DNA of 64,000 bases from Atrina japonica (GCA_030159075.1 BROG01000025.1:517001-581000); one strand, 5' to 3'. Shown: positions 27,055 to 39,702, numbered from the stretch's first letter. Made by a program: numbers and translations. The notes: a model not told the origin generated them from the letters alone.

Positions 27055-27155
27055 TAGAGACCCAATGGAACCTAAGCTGATTTTGTGAGAAAGTTTGCCA
27101 GTCTACCTGCAGAAGGTTGGGTGTGGCTTAAAACAATATTCAAATACAAATTCGA
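27055..27155 (+). mobile_element. SINE fragment (same family as 2585-2830)
   Basis: It matches the body (AATGGAACCTAAGCTGATTT, GTTTGCCAGTCTACCTGCAG) and the tail (GTGTGGCTTAAAACAATATTC) of the 2585-2830 element. Head absent and internally shortened. Confidence 0.5.
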
Positions 27156-28009
27156 CACCTTGAAAAGATACAGATTTGAGACTTCCGTATCTCAAGCAGC
27201 ATCATCAGGGTGAACTCAGTTTGAAAAAGTCGCTAATCGCTGATCACCTTTTGAAAAACACTGTTCAGAAATGCAATGTATATTACATTATCATTACTAT
27301 ACTTGCAAGGATACAAAACTGGCGGTCAAACGTGAAATGGAAAGATTAATAGCGGACCACTTTTTACATATCTTTAAAGGTGAATTATTATAATACGGAG
27401 TACTTTTTTTGATTTTACTAAATAATTAAAGTGGCTGTTTTTTTAGATAAGATATTGTGCAATTTAACAAATCAAAGAAATGTTGGTCCGGTAGCAAAAT
27501 GAAACATATTATGTGTTAACAAGATGGAACATATTATGTGTTAACAAGATGGTCAATATTGGATTTCGTTACTAGAAACATTTGATAATAACTGTATTTG
27601 GTGGCGTATGCACGAGTATACGAAAAACTGGGCAAACATGCATCTTGATACCTAACACGTAATACAATCTTGCGAGAATACGAGAAAGCTGTGGAAAGCA
27701 CGCGTCTTAAATGAAATAAAGAACACCAGCTATAAATCGATGCAACATTTATGCCTCACCTTACGAAAAACTGAAAATTACTGTTAGACAGGAGTATGTA
27801 GTAAATACGTGATATTTAACCAATTGACAACTGCGCCATAAATATTTGAAAACTATAAGCACAATTAAATATTTTATTCTCGTATAGTGTAATTAGATGT
27901 AAAATATAAACAATTTATGTTATTTAATACTCGATCTGATTTTTTGGTGTGTTTGTGCTAAGTGATTAGTTTCTAAATGATTTTAACTTTCGTGCTACTT
28001 ATGTGTCAG
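27156..28009. other. Sequence without recognised features
   Basis: A 26-bp-scale duplication, ACATATTATGTGTTAACAAG, occurs at 27507 and 27529. Otherwise nothing recognised. Confidence 0.35.
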
Positions 28010-28862
28010 TGACTATGTATATGTTGATTAATGTCAGGGACTATACATATGATGTCCATTGTCAGGGCGTTAATATCAGGTATCCATAGTCGAGGACTGT
28101 ATGTATGTGATGTCAATTGTCTGTGTCCATGTATGTATTCAGTACCCTCTGTCGGCGACTATGTCTATTGCGTTCATTATCAGGGCCTATGTATATGGAG
28201 TACATTGTCAGCGACTATGTATTTATATGGTGTACATTGTCAGGGTCTATGTATATGGTGTACATTGTCAGCGACTATATATTTATATGGTGTACATTGT
28301 CAGGGTCTGTGTATATGGTGTACATTGTCAGGGTCTATGTATGTATATGGTGTACATTGTCAGGGTCTATATATATGGTTTACATTGTCAGGTTCTATGT
28401 ATATGGTGTACATTGTCAGGGTCTATGTATTTATATGGTGTACATTGTCAGGGTCTATGTATATGTCGTACATTGTCAGGGTCTATGTATATGGTGTCCA
28501 TTGTCAGGGTCTATGTATTTATATGGTGTACATTGTCAGGGTCTATATATATGGTGTACATTGTCAGGGTCTATGTATATGGTGTACATTGTCAGGGTCT
28601 ATGTATATGGTGTACATTGTCAGGGTCTATGTATATGGTGTACATTGTCAGGGTCTATGTATATGGTGTCCATTGTCAGGGTCTATGTATTTATATGGTG
28701 TACATTGTCAGGGTCTATGTATATGGTGTACATTGTCAGGGTCTATGTATATGGTGTACATTGTCAGGGTCTATGTATATGGTGTACATTGTCAGGGTCT
28801 ATGTATATGGTGTACATTGCCAGGGTCTATGTATATGGTGTACATTGTCAGCGACTATGTAT
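28010..28862 (+). repeat. 28-bp minisatellite (with 32-bp variants), open in all three forward frames
   Basis: The unit is GTGTACATTGTCAGGGTCTA + TGTATATG, with successive starts at 28582 and 28610. Longer units carry an extra TTAT (TATTTATATGG). The left part (28010-28190) is diverged; the rest is nearly perfect. The unit contains no TAA, TAG or TGA in any forward frame. Because 28 = 1 mod 3, each frame cycles through all three readings and shows a 28-residue protein period. That yields open frames of 249-295 codons. I treat them as artefacts of the array, not a gene. Confidence 0.93.
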
Positions 28863-29324
28863 ATAGTAATCCGAATAATTTAGTAGTTACGTTCCGTTCA
28901 GTACGACTACCGCATTAACGCCTGAATGCATTTACACTCGAATTGCGTCAAACGGGAAATAACTTATTGTTGCATTGTGGGATTTGTATACAGTATTACA
29001 GCTGGCGGAAAAATAAGAAGAATTCAATGTAAATGTAAATTAAGCTGTCCTACTTTTGAAATGATGCGATACAAAATATTTATCCAGTTGTAGGCATCGT
29101 CAGTACCTATTTGATGTAAACAACTTGAAGACAGAGCGAAGACAATTGGATTTGAAAGTTTTGATTTTCATCGGATATACCTATTGCACATATTCAAAAG
29201 AATACTACGCTGTGAATGGTTCCCTCTCACAGGGAACAACTGATGCAGTTTAATTGTATATAGAACTCAAGCCCTCGTATGATGGAGAGAATCGGAAACG
29301 GACGGGGCTTGAATTATTCGAGTT

Positions 29325-29755
29325 ATATATATGGTGTCATTTGTCCGCGACTATGTATATAGTGAACACTGTCAGCAGCTAAGTTATAGGGTCCTTTGTC
29401 AACGACGTTGCATATGGTATCCATTTCCATGGTCTATGTATCTTGTGTCCATTGTCAGGGTCTATGTATATAGTGTCAGTTGTCAGTGACTATGTATATG
29501 GTGTCCATTTTCAGGGCCTATGTATATAGTGTCAGTTGTCAGTGACTATGTATATGGTGTCCATTTTCAGGGCCTATGTATATAGTGTCAGTTTTCAGTG
29601 ACTATGTATTTGGTGTCCATTTTCAGGGCCTATGTATATAGTGTCAGTTGTCAGTGACTATATATATATATATACGATGTCCATTGTCAGAGACTATGTA
29701 TTTGCATGATGTCATTTGTTAACGACAGCGACTGTTTATATGGTGTATGATGTCG
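29325..29755 (+). repeat. Related minisatellite with 56-bp higher-order unit
   Basis: GTGTCCATTTTCAGGGCCTA starts at 29501 and 29557, a 56-bp period made of two 28-mers, one ending CAGGGCCTATGTATATA and one CAGTGACTATGTATATG. It is the same 28-mer family as 28010-28862, more diverged and separated by 460 bp of other sequence. Confidence 0.8.
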
Positions 29756-31018
29756 TGAAAATCAATCAATTTATTCATAGCTCTATTATTATATATCAAT
29801 TAATACTTTAAATAGTTGTTGTATGTTATTAAAAATGAATCGCATATAAAAATTCGTGTCCTTTATGACAATATTTCTTATATATATTTACATTTCAGAT
29901 CATAGATATCAATTAATTCAAAATCTTAATACCTTTCTTATACAGAATGATGTCCAATATCAATCGAAATGTGTTTTTAATGGGCATATAACAGTTATTA
30001 AAAAAAAAATTATAAAACATTAAATTATAGAGTGTTGAATCTCTGGACTAAAAAATATATAGTAGTTTTTAATCAATCGGTAGTAAAATTTTTGAAAACC
30101 ACAGCAATAGAAATAGTGTAAAAGTGGATTAAGTGCATCTAATTGTACCATAAAAACAATCATTGAAATGGATTTTGAGATCACTTTAATCTCAGATAAA
30201 CACAATGTATTGCTGAGAATCCTTGGACACAAAAAGAGTGTAAATACTGAAATGAATTGTGAAACAATATGACTATGTAGCGATATTCAAAAGTAAAACG
30301 TGTAAATCTGAAAAGTAAAAACGGAAGTGATTGATCTAATAAAGTCAAGGGCAACAGAATATTCCCTACAAATTATACGAAACCTATAGTGTCAATTAGC
30401 ACGGCACGTTATATGATATTAAGTCAATACCAACAGACTCCCAACAACTTGCATTTAATTCCGAAAAGTAATGATTTATTGGGTTTTATTAGCGATATAA
30501 GAGTAATAACTGGCAATTTGCTCCCTTGTGTGTTTCAATCATACTTAATTTTATGGCGTTAATCTGAAAGATACGGTTCGTTTTATTTCTTTTGTTAAAG
30601 TGGCCATTGATAGCAGTAAATGTATGGCAATGTAATAATGGAAGGCCCGTATCATCTTGGTCTTGATTTGATATATTCATTTCTTAAAATGCGTATTTTG
30701 CTTAATAATTGTTTTTGGCTTCTGTCCAACACATATTTTTGGCATGTTGGTATTTCACATTTTTTTCACAATCCCAATAAAAATATAACGCTGTTTGATT
30801 ATATAGACGTTAATGAAATAAATTTGCAAGGCTAAATTTATAATATTGTTTTTTCTGTAATCTTAATACAAATTGACAACTAAGATCTTCATTCTGCAGT
30901 AAATAAATTCATTATTATTAGTATTGTTATCATCATCCTTATTATCATTTTACTACGATTAAGAAACAAATTTAAACAATTTATATGCCTCTCGTTGGCG
31001 CTCTGATGTTAGCGTTGA
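29756..31018. other. Sequence without recognised features
   Basis: Very AT-rich. Open frames near 30020-30232 and 30489-30835 have no family resemblance and partly overlap on opposite strands. Confidence 0.3.
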
Positions 31019-31021
31019 TAT

Positions 31022-31093
31022 CCTGCTCCTCCTCCTCCTCCTCCTCATCATCATCAACATCATCATCATTATCATCATCATCATCATCATCAT
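31022..31093. repeat. (TCC)n/(ATC)n triplet repeat
   Basis: TCC units to about 31046, then ATC units with single interruptions. It reads as Asp/Glu runs on the minus strand, which is a repeat effect. Confidence 0.9.
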
Positions 31094-32615
31094 TTGATAT
31101 TATTTCTATAGTCCAGAACAGTAAAAATACATATAGATAAAAAAAGCGGAAACATCGGGAACACATTTTACTACCTCATTCTACACAGGATGGTTGTCAG
31201 CTGTTACAATACAACTGCCGTATATTCCTCAAAAGATATACGAGTATTTTATTACTGGAATATTTAGATTTTTATCACGAAAAAGTATGTACATGTGCCG
31301 TTAATTGATTTCTGTTAAACCAATGTCTACAGATTTGAGGAAATGTTTGGCATGGACAAACAGATCGATATGACTCTTGTTTGATTGTTGTCATTACAAT
31401 AATTATTCATTCTTCTCTATGGCTCATGATCAGAATTGCTGTTTCCTCCATGGCTTCATTGTGTTATTGAAGTCGGATAAATTAACCCATTTGTCTTCTA
31501 TGATTTATGTGAGGTTTCTATAATTATATAAATCTTCTTAATTAATTAACATTACTTAATACATGTATATATATTTTTTTAAAAATCAACAAACTACTTT
31601 TCTTTCACTTTTTCGATCATTTCAATGTAAACAAAGCTGAATATTTAGCTTTATAATTCTTTAGTCAAAGTGTTAAGTAGTGTGCTGTTTACAAATGAAT
31701 ACCATATTTTCATTCCGTCGCCGATTTTGATGAATCTGGCGCAATTGCCTAAATACAAATATAAAACGGACGCATTCGACAATAAGCCATAAATCTTTTG
31801 AACTAAAATGATATTATCCAGGTTCACGACGGGCGTATCTTGTACCCTTGCTTAAAAATGAGGACTAATGAATTTAGAGAAAAGTAGTTTGAGATTTTCT
31901 TTTCACACCTATTATTTCAAGTTGATGCAATGATTCCTATGTAAATATCACCTGTTCGGAAATTAGATTATTGACACTAAATGAGTTTTCGTGTACTAAA
32001 AGTAGGAAGACCATAAAATGAAACGATATACAACTGGCGTATAATATTTTTGTGTTATGGATCTAAAAGAAAATCTTTTTGAATATTTATCATACTTTTC
32101 ATCAAATTTGTGGCATATAACTTCAAGATATATATCAGCATTGTTTAATATTAAAATTTATGTATGTCTTTGAAATCTAGGGGGAAAGTTGCCCGTTCCA
32201 TAACAAAGAGACCATTCTCCGGAGATATCAAATGTAGAGAGATATTGTAAATATGTACGACTTATATCATGGTGAATGCTTATGGTGCCTAATAGTCTGC
32301 GATTTACAGATTTCATTGTAACCTTCAGTAACAAATACGCTTTAATTTATCTTTTGCTCCAAATACAAAGGAAATGTACATGTGTATGTAGCAGGAAGTG
32401 TATAATTAAACCTTTTTTTCTATGATAGAATATTTTGCAGTATATATATATTATCTTTTAGGTTTGAGCAATCTAGTCATTACACTGGAATAAAAAAAAT
32501 AATGCATAAAGTTAAAACGCCATGTTTTAGTACATAAATTCTTTTGGGATCCAACAAATTTTACATTAAATCTTTATCTTTATCTATACCCCTTATCGAA
32601 ATAATGAGACAGGTT
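31094..32615. other. Sequence without recognised features
   Basis: AT-rich, nothing recognised. Confidence 0.35.
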
Positions 32616-32619
32616 CTCC

Positions 32620-32765
32620 CACAATTAACTGGTGAAACCCTAGGTTTAACTGAGTAAAATCAGGTTTAACTGGAGAAAAACTACGTGTATTGAGAGAAAC
32701 TAGGTTTAACTCAATAGTGTGATTTTGGCGTGCCATTAAAACTAGGTTCAACTCATTTATATAAG
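32620..32765. repeat. AAACCTAG-type motif array
   Basis: Motif variants AACTGGTGAAACCCTAGGTT, AACTGGAGAAAAACTACGTG and GAGAGAAACTAGGTTTAACT, spaced about 20-35 bp. Confidence 0.55.
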
Positions 32766-32775
32766 AAATTTTCAG

Positions 32776-32942
32776 ATACCAAAGTATAAATCAATCGAAT
32801 GTCCAGGACAAAGATACAAATCCGGTAAAATGGACAAACACGGACCTCTGGAAACCAAGAGGTGGGATCAGGTGCCATGGAGGAGTAAGCATCCCCTGTC
32901 GACCGGTCACACCCGCCGTGAGTCCACAGTCAAGTTTGCCTG
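32776..32942 (-). mobile_element. Retroelement tail T1 copy
   Basis: Complement of the full T1 block series: TACCAAAGTATAAATC, GAATGTCCAGGACAAAGATA, GGACAAACACGGACCTCTGG, GGTGCCATGGAGGAGTAAGC, GACCGGTCACACCCGCCGTG. It faces the + strand copy at 33400, so the two form an inverted pair. Confidence 0.65.
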
Positions 32943-33399
32943 TCATACTTGTCATACTGTCATACTGTAAATGTATATTCGCACGAAAGAAAAATCAAAT
33001 ACACTACAGAGTCGAACATATATAAGCTTCCGTAAGGACATTTCATTTATTATAGACACGAATGAAAAATGACAACAAATGTATTCTACAAACCTGTTGT
33101 CTTTTCTATCGCCAACTGTGAATGGTAACATTTCCTTTTCGCCCTTCGCCTGTGTTTATATCTCCCAGATGATCTGCTATGATCCAATCTCTGCTCAGCA
33201 CATGATCAATTTATATACATTATATATATTGCAAACTGCTAACTGATAAGTTGTCACAATCAACTACATTGTATTTTACGGTAAACACCTTGCAAATGTT
33301 ACAGCGTCATAATGACCTCGTCTATAATGAATTTTGTTTTTCAGTAACTTAAATGTTGGTTCGTCTGTTTGATACTAGCTGTGGGATCGTTTATATCAA

Positions 33400-33522
33400 A
33401 CGAGGATGTGACCGGTCGACATGAGATGCCTACTTCTCCATGGCAACTGAGGCACATATGTTTCATATATTCATAATGCCTCTGAACCTTTTGATGTTTA
33501 TACTTTGGTATCTGTGATTTTT
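33400..33522 (+). mobile_element. Retroelement tail T1 copy
   Basis: GAGGATGTGACCGGTCGACA, GATGCCTACTTCTCCATGGC and TTGATGTTTATACTTTGGTAT. The middle is altered compared with other copies. Confidence 0.55.
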
Positions 33523-34179
33523 CAAATAGCGACTCGGATCTTATGGTATAAAATAAAATTGTAGAGCCCATAGAATACATTGTGGGTCGTTATTTTTATT
33601 ACCTTGGCCATTCAAGGAAAATGAACGAGGTCAATAAAATAAAAAATTTCCTATGTGAATAACTTAAATGATTTTAAAAAATGTAATAAATCAATGAACG
33701 GCATTATTGCAATACAATGCATTATTATTTGTCGATATTCTTCATTTTAAACGTATTATATTGTTTATAAAAACCAAAAATTGAAAGCCATCAATGAACG
33801 CTTTTTATAAAATCAATTTATCAAAAGTAGCTTTTAAGTAATTTGTTGAATAATGTTATAACTGCATTAGATAAGGAGAGTTCCTTAGTATTGGTGCAGT
33901 CGCAAATTGAGAATATTGTACATTTTGTATATGTTGATATATCTCAAAGCCATACTTAAAAGTGAATGGCTAAAATGCAATCAGAAATTACAATTTCATA
34001 AGTGTAACTGAGTCTTAGTGGTACTTAATACAAAGTTGTCGAGGATCACAAAACTATTATTTCTAATAACTAGAACAGGTATACATCTACATACAACATG
34101 CTAGTATCTGCCTCGTCGACACTAAAACATAACTAACTTAATATGCTACAAAAAACCGGAATCACCGCAACTGTGATGG
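33523..34179. other. Sequence without recognised features
   Basis: Ordinary AT-rich base composition; two sampled 60-base lines (33601-33720) hold 7-9 C each. This contrasts with the block that follows. Confidence 0.35.
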
Positions 34180-34265
34180 TGGGCGGAGGCAGACTGACAT
34201 TAATATTGACACAACTTTAAAACAAGGCTGGACACCTTTTTTGTTAATCTGTATGTGGGAGTCTG

Positions 34266-34334
<69 letters not shown>

Positions 34335-34339
34335 TGCTA
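34180..34339 (+). repeat. Left direct repeat of the C-depleted block
   Basis: It starts TGGGCGGAGGCAGACTGACA, passes CAAGGCTGGACACCTTTTTT and TGTATGTGGGAGTCTGTATT, then a (TA) run from ~34268 to ~34329, and ends ATATTGCTA. The 91 bases before the (TA) run are identical to 38633-38723. Confidence 0.92.
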
Positions 34340-37300
34340 GTGATGACTTTGGTTTGAGGATATATTGGTGAGTTTATGATATTTATTTATGTTTGTCAGA
34401 AGTAGTGATATGAGTAATGTGGATTTTCAAGTGAATTGAAAAGATAAATATTTGGTTGCCTTTTGGTGTATTGATTCTATTTTATAATGAATTAAATTAA
34501 ATTATAATGTGAAGGGAAATTATTCCAATAAGATAAATATTGTATGAATAGTGTTTTTGATATTTGTGTATTTATGGGATATGAATGAGGGACTACAATG
34601 TATGTTGGTTATAGACTGAATATGATTGAATGAGATGGTTTGTATGAAAATATGAATATAACTAGAAAGATGTGATGTGACAGTAATGGAGATAAAATTA
34701 ATACTTTGATTAGATTGATGGGATTTAAATTGAATAGATTGCATATTGTCATAAATTGATTCAAATGATGTTGAAGAATAATTAGTGAAATGTGTTAATG
34801 TATGAAATATATTAAAGAAAATGTTATGATAATTATTTAGAAATATAATAATTTAAATAATGTAATGGGCGAAAAGGAAGATGAAATGATTTGTAATAAT
34901 GATGGAGTATGATGGATGTAAATGGAATTTAATGGTTTTAATGGTTAATGTAAATTGATTGGATGATAAACAATGTAATGATTCTTTGTTTTATGGTAAT
35001 AAGTTCAATATGGAAATGATTAGAATTGAATATTAAAATATATTGCAACAAAATATTAAATATAGAAACATGTATAAAAATAATTTGTTTTTGATTAAAT
35101 TAAAATTATGTATATTAAGATGTAATATAATGATTTATTGAGGAATTTATGGATGGTAAGTAAAGTTTGTGAAGGAAAGAATGGTGGTTTTATTAATTTG
35201 ATGCTGAGGGATGTGTAAAATGTTTCATAAGAAAGATGATTTAGAGAAAGAAAAGATTTTAACTAAAATGATTCATGATTATATGGATATATATATGTAT
35301 TGCATATAGACTTAATGGATGTATGTGAATATTAATATTTGGAATAAGTGATTGATGAACATAAATGATTGTATATTATAGTTTTTAATTATAGAATTGA
35401 ATGAAAAATCTAAAAATATATTTGGTCTGATAAATATTTTATTATGGTAGAGAGAGTGGATTTGTGAATTGCAGTATATATTGAACAAAATAATGGAGTT
35501 TGGTATATATGATATATTATGTTGTTGCACGATTATGATTTATGTTATATATATAGGATGTAGATCCTTTTGTGAGAGTAACTAATATGAAAGAAAGGAA
35601 AAATTTGATGTTTAGTGAATATTGATTTTTTTATACATGGCAATTGTGGTGGTGAATATTAGACATTTGATTGAGTGACTAATCAGTACTGATGTATTAT
35701 CTGAATATGGATTTTTTAGATGAATGTGAGGTATGGGACTGGATGAATAAATATTTTTTTAAGAATAATAATTAATTATGGCTGATAATGATAATGGCTT
35801 ATAGGATTTATATGAATATATTAGTTTAAGATCAGATGGGTTATTGACTTATAGTAATTAATTGTTGAATACGGAAATTAATTGAACTTTGGGAAATGGA
35901 TATAAATGAATGGTGAAGAATGATGAATATGTAACTAATGCTAAGATTGGAGATGTGGATTAATAAAAATGGACGGGATGGAAGATAAATGTATTATCAA
36001 TTTGTGAAGGAATTATATGATTTGAAATGGGAAATTTTGATATGATATAGAAATGCCGATATTTAAATGTATTATTGGGAGATGTAAGTTTTGTCAATTA
36101 AATTGGGCTGATAATATTTATGTAAAGGGATGTATGTAGGGAGGATTTGCATAGATGATAATAGATGATTATTCATGTTGCCCTTTGAGAGGATATATGT
36201 TGTTGTGTATAGAAAATGTGGGATAGAGAAATGTTTGGAATGTTTGCTTGATGTATTAGGAATGTCTATAAAGAATTAATGGATGTTTATTTGTTCTAGT
36301 GTAAGGTAATGTCTGAATGGGAATGTTTAATAAAAATGTAGGTGGGAATTTGAAAGAACGAGAAGTTAATATAATAAGGATTGTGTGTGATAAATGTTGT
36401 TAAGAAGTGTTAATATGGTTAGAGATTGTATTTTCTCTAGTTGGTTAAAATAATAAGAATGATGCTAATATGTAAGTGAATGTAGATGATGGAGTGAGTT
36501 AAGGATTGGTATAACTGTGGTAGATTTAAATTGACAAAATGATGATGTGGAATAAATTGGTTGGTTTGTGAATTATGATGTGTTCGATTTAATATTAAAA
36601 AATTAAGAATAATTAATATAATAATGTTCGAGGAATATTGAAATGTCTGCTATAGGATAAATGGTTTGAATCAGATGAATGGTTGGATCAGACTGTTGGA
36701 TTTTATTGAATTTAGATTGAAATACAAAAATCAAAAATTATTGAACATGTAAAGATAATTTAAGAATTGTGATATGGAATAATTCTAATATAGTGATTAT
36801 AATTTATTTGATGAAATAGAACTAAATGGGATAGGTTTATGATAATGGGTAGAATATTGTTTTGGAGGAATTTGGGTAATTGAATATAAGTTTATATAGT
36901 GATTTACAATTCATATAAGAATATATAGAGTATGGGATATATATAAGTGCTTGAATGGATTAGGATAGATTGCAAATGTAAAAAATGGGAGTTGATGAGA
37001 ATAGAGAATCAGAATTTGTGTAAAAAATTTATGTAATTTGTTATGTTAAAATAAAATTATAATTATATATACGAATATTTAATTTAGAATAGTCTGGGAT
37101 GAGATGAATATTCCCCGATAGTTTGGTTGTAAATGAATATGTTAAAATTGTATTCAATAAATTAGAATGAATTAGATGATATGGTTATGTATTAGATATT
37201 GAGAGTATGATCAAATTGAATATCTAAAATAGTATTTGAATTATGATTAAATGAAGATTGGATTAAATTGAAAATAATGGTATGTTGAATGGAATTTCAA

Positions 37301-38632
37301 AGTTTGGTGATGTAAATAGGCTTAATATTTAATTGAAGATAAAATCTATAGGGTTGGTGAATGATTATATGTTTATCGTTATATACTATATTGATTTGTA
37401 TTAATTAGGAGTTTTATTATATTGATTGGATGTAGATTTATGTGTTATGTGATTTGATATAGATTGATTTTAAGAGATGTGATTTGTAAGATAATAATAG
37501 AAAAAAATTTTCATTAAGATGGATTTAATAGAACTTTGTAATGGGAGAATAATATAAAGAAATATGATGTGTAAATTAATAACATGTGACTCATAGGATA
37601 AAAATTAATGTGATTAATGTACAATAATTTGATATTTCTAGATGAAGGATATATATATATATACATTGAGATATTGTAATAATATTTAATGTAATTGGCA
37701 TTGCATTTGAAAATGTGCAGATATTTAATAGATTTGTTATAATTATGGAGATTTGAGTTGGGGAGAGTTTTTATGGGATAACTATTGAATTAAATAATAA
37801 AGTTAGTGTTTTGATTTAATATGGTATATGTTGGATTTTTTGTAATTTGTTTAAAATTAGATATGATATATAATATAGTATTTACTATTTGATATATGTA
37901 TAAAAATGGAATGATGAGATGTTTGATAATAAATATTATAGAATATGTGAATGTGATATTAAAGTTTAATTTAGATCATATTCAATATATTTGTTTTGAT
38001 AAATATAGGATTAAGCGATATTGAGATAATATAGGTGAATTATTAATCATTAATGATTTGATGTTTATAATAAAATTTGATTTTTGGAATAAAAGAAAAA
38101 CAATACTATGTAATCTGGAGGATAATATATATGTAATGAGTGAATTTGATGGGTGAAAAAAAAGTGATTCAAATGCCTGGTATCATGATGCTGAGAAATG
38201 CTTGTGATGATGAAATCGTGTAGGACGGATGGATATAGATTATTAGAAATTTGTTTAATATATAAATTGATAAATATATGAAGCAATAAGTGAGATGGTT
38301 GCAATAATATTGATTAGTGTGGAAAGGATGTAAAAAATATGGGATATTATATATGTGTAATTGATGTATTTGTCATGTATTAAGAGTCAATGTGGTTATC
38401 TGTATGGGGTATGATTTATGAAAGATGTCTGTTTAAAATGTTAAATGTGCGCATGGAAAATTTAAATAAATAACGGGGGATAGAAGGATGAATGAATCTG
38501 TATTATAATGTTTTGATTGCGAGAATTATGAAAAATGCTGGATGAATGTTCTATATGATGATTATTTGAAAAGAAAATAATTGATTTGCATTTAAGAATT
38601 TTACGCAATATATATATATGATGGATATATAA
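34340..38632 (+). other. 4.29-kb block with almost no C on the + strand
   Basis: Hand counts: 34801-35280 has 11 C and about 91 G in 480 bases; 37201-37560 has 9 C and about 71 G in 360. That is ~2-2.5% C against ~19-20% G, with A+T near 78%. The pattern starts at the end of the left direct repeat and stops at the start of the right one. No long open frame is seen on either strand. I also read part of the + strand with an invertebrate-mitochondrial code and still met several TAA stops, so a mitochondrial insert is not supported. Minus-strand open frames of 60-80 codons (34520-34744, 35312-35530, 38065-38304, 38462-38665) are rich in I, S, H, N and Q, as expected from a C+T+A-rich strand by chance. 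What the block is, I do not know. Confidence 0.85.
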
Positions 38633-38718
38633 TGGGCGGAGGCAGACTGACATTAATATTGACACAACTTTAAAACAAGGCTGGACACCTTTTTTGTTAA
38701 TCTGTATGTGGGAGTCTG

Positions 38719-38790
<72 letters not shown>

Positions 38791-38793
38791 CTA
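38633..38793 (+). repeat. Right direct repeat of the C-depleted block
   Basis: Identical to 34180-34270 over 91 bases, then a (TA) run to ~38788 and ATATTGCTA, followed by (GT)n at 38794-38827. Same orientation as the left copy. Confidence 0.92.
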
Positions 38794-39357
38794 TGTGTGT
38801 GTGTGTGTGTGTGTATGTGTGTGTGTTGTATTTGTTTTGATGTCACAAGTTTGACATTATCTAGAATTCAAGTTCTATATTCGTGGACAATTGAAATGTC
38901 TGTCTGTACATAATAACCCTTATGTTATAATTTCAACATGTTGAACTAATGTTGGTATGTTATATTTTTTGCTATAATGCTTTCCAGCCAGTAGAGAAAT
39001 ATTTGCACTTACGTGAAGTACTAGATAGAAACAAAGGCATAACAGTTTACCATTATTCTCCACGATATTTATTGCATGTCCATCGTGCTAAAACTATCAT
39101 GACCGCTGACATCCACTGGCCACACAATTATTGATTCGTTTGCCATTATATGCCTTGAGCTTATTGTAATTTCCTCGACACTTTCTTAAATTAACGTTAT
39201 AACGCGATGCAGAACTTCCAGATAAAAGTGATTTAAACAGACACTATTCTGAATATTTCATTCACAGCTGTAGATATAGGTGTTTCTATCGCAAAGGGTA
39301 AAGAAGAGAAAATTAATTTCTGGGTAATGATAATTCTAACAAATGCTTGTCCCCTAA
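38794..39357. other. (GT)n then unannotated sequence
   Basis: (GT) with one TATG break to 38827. A 61-codon open frame at 38949-39134 follows a CTTTCCAG that could be an acceptor (ending 38987), but the peptide matches no family I know. Confidence 0.35.
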
Positions 39358-39669
39358 CGGGGCATTAGCTGTGTTTACCGATTTTTTTTTCTAGTTTTTC
39401 TACTTATACTTTATGTACAATAACATAAGAGCTATACACATGCATAACAGTTTTCAATTCCTATATATTATGTGAAATTAAGGTTAGGTCCAGTGTTGTC
39501 TGACTATATAAATATTAAGGTTGAAATAATAAATTGCAAGTGAATACTTGAAAAACTGGGTTTAGCAAGCATTTTCACAAGATATATAGGAATTAAAGAA
39601 TTGTTATGCCTGTGTATACATGAATCTCTTCTTTATAGTATATCAATCTAAGTAGTAAAAAAGGAAAGA

Positions 39670-39702
<33 letters not shown>
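39358..39702. mobile_element. MITE family M1 copy followed by a poly(A) run
   Basis: The left end is GGGGCATTAGCTGTGTTTACC. The interior has the TTATGTACAATAACA block, then a GCATAACAGTTTTCAATTCC arm and the opposing GGAATTAAAGAATTGTTATGC arm. The right terminus is replaced by a run of about 30 A at 39673-39702. Confidence 0.55.

Noticed and set aside
28031..28918. 295-codon open frame, plus two overlapping forward frames of 260 and 249 codons
   Set aside because: All three run through the stop-free 28-bp minisatellite and share its period. No start context, splice or domain evidence.
34340..38632. C-poor block as a mitochondrial insert, since bivalve mtDNA can be strongly strand-asymmetric
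   Set aside because: Reading the first ~500 bases of the + strand with TGA=Trp and ATA=Met still meets several TAA stops, and I recognise no mitochondrial protein or rRNA. I did not read every frame along the whole block, so a search would be more decisive.
38949..39134. Possible exon after CTTTCCAG at 38987
   Set aside because: The peptide matches no family I know, there is no convincing donor, and it does not resemble the missing 5' part of NALF.
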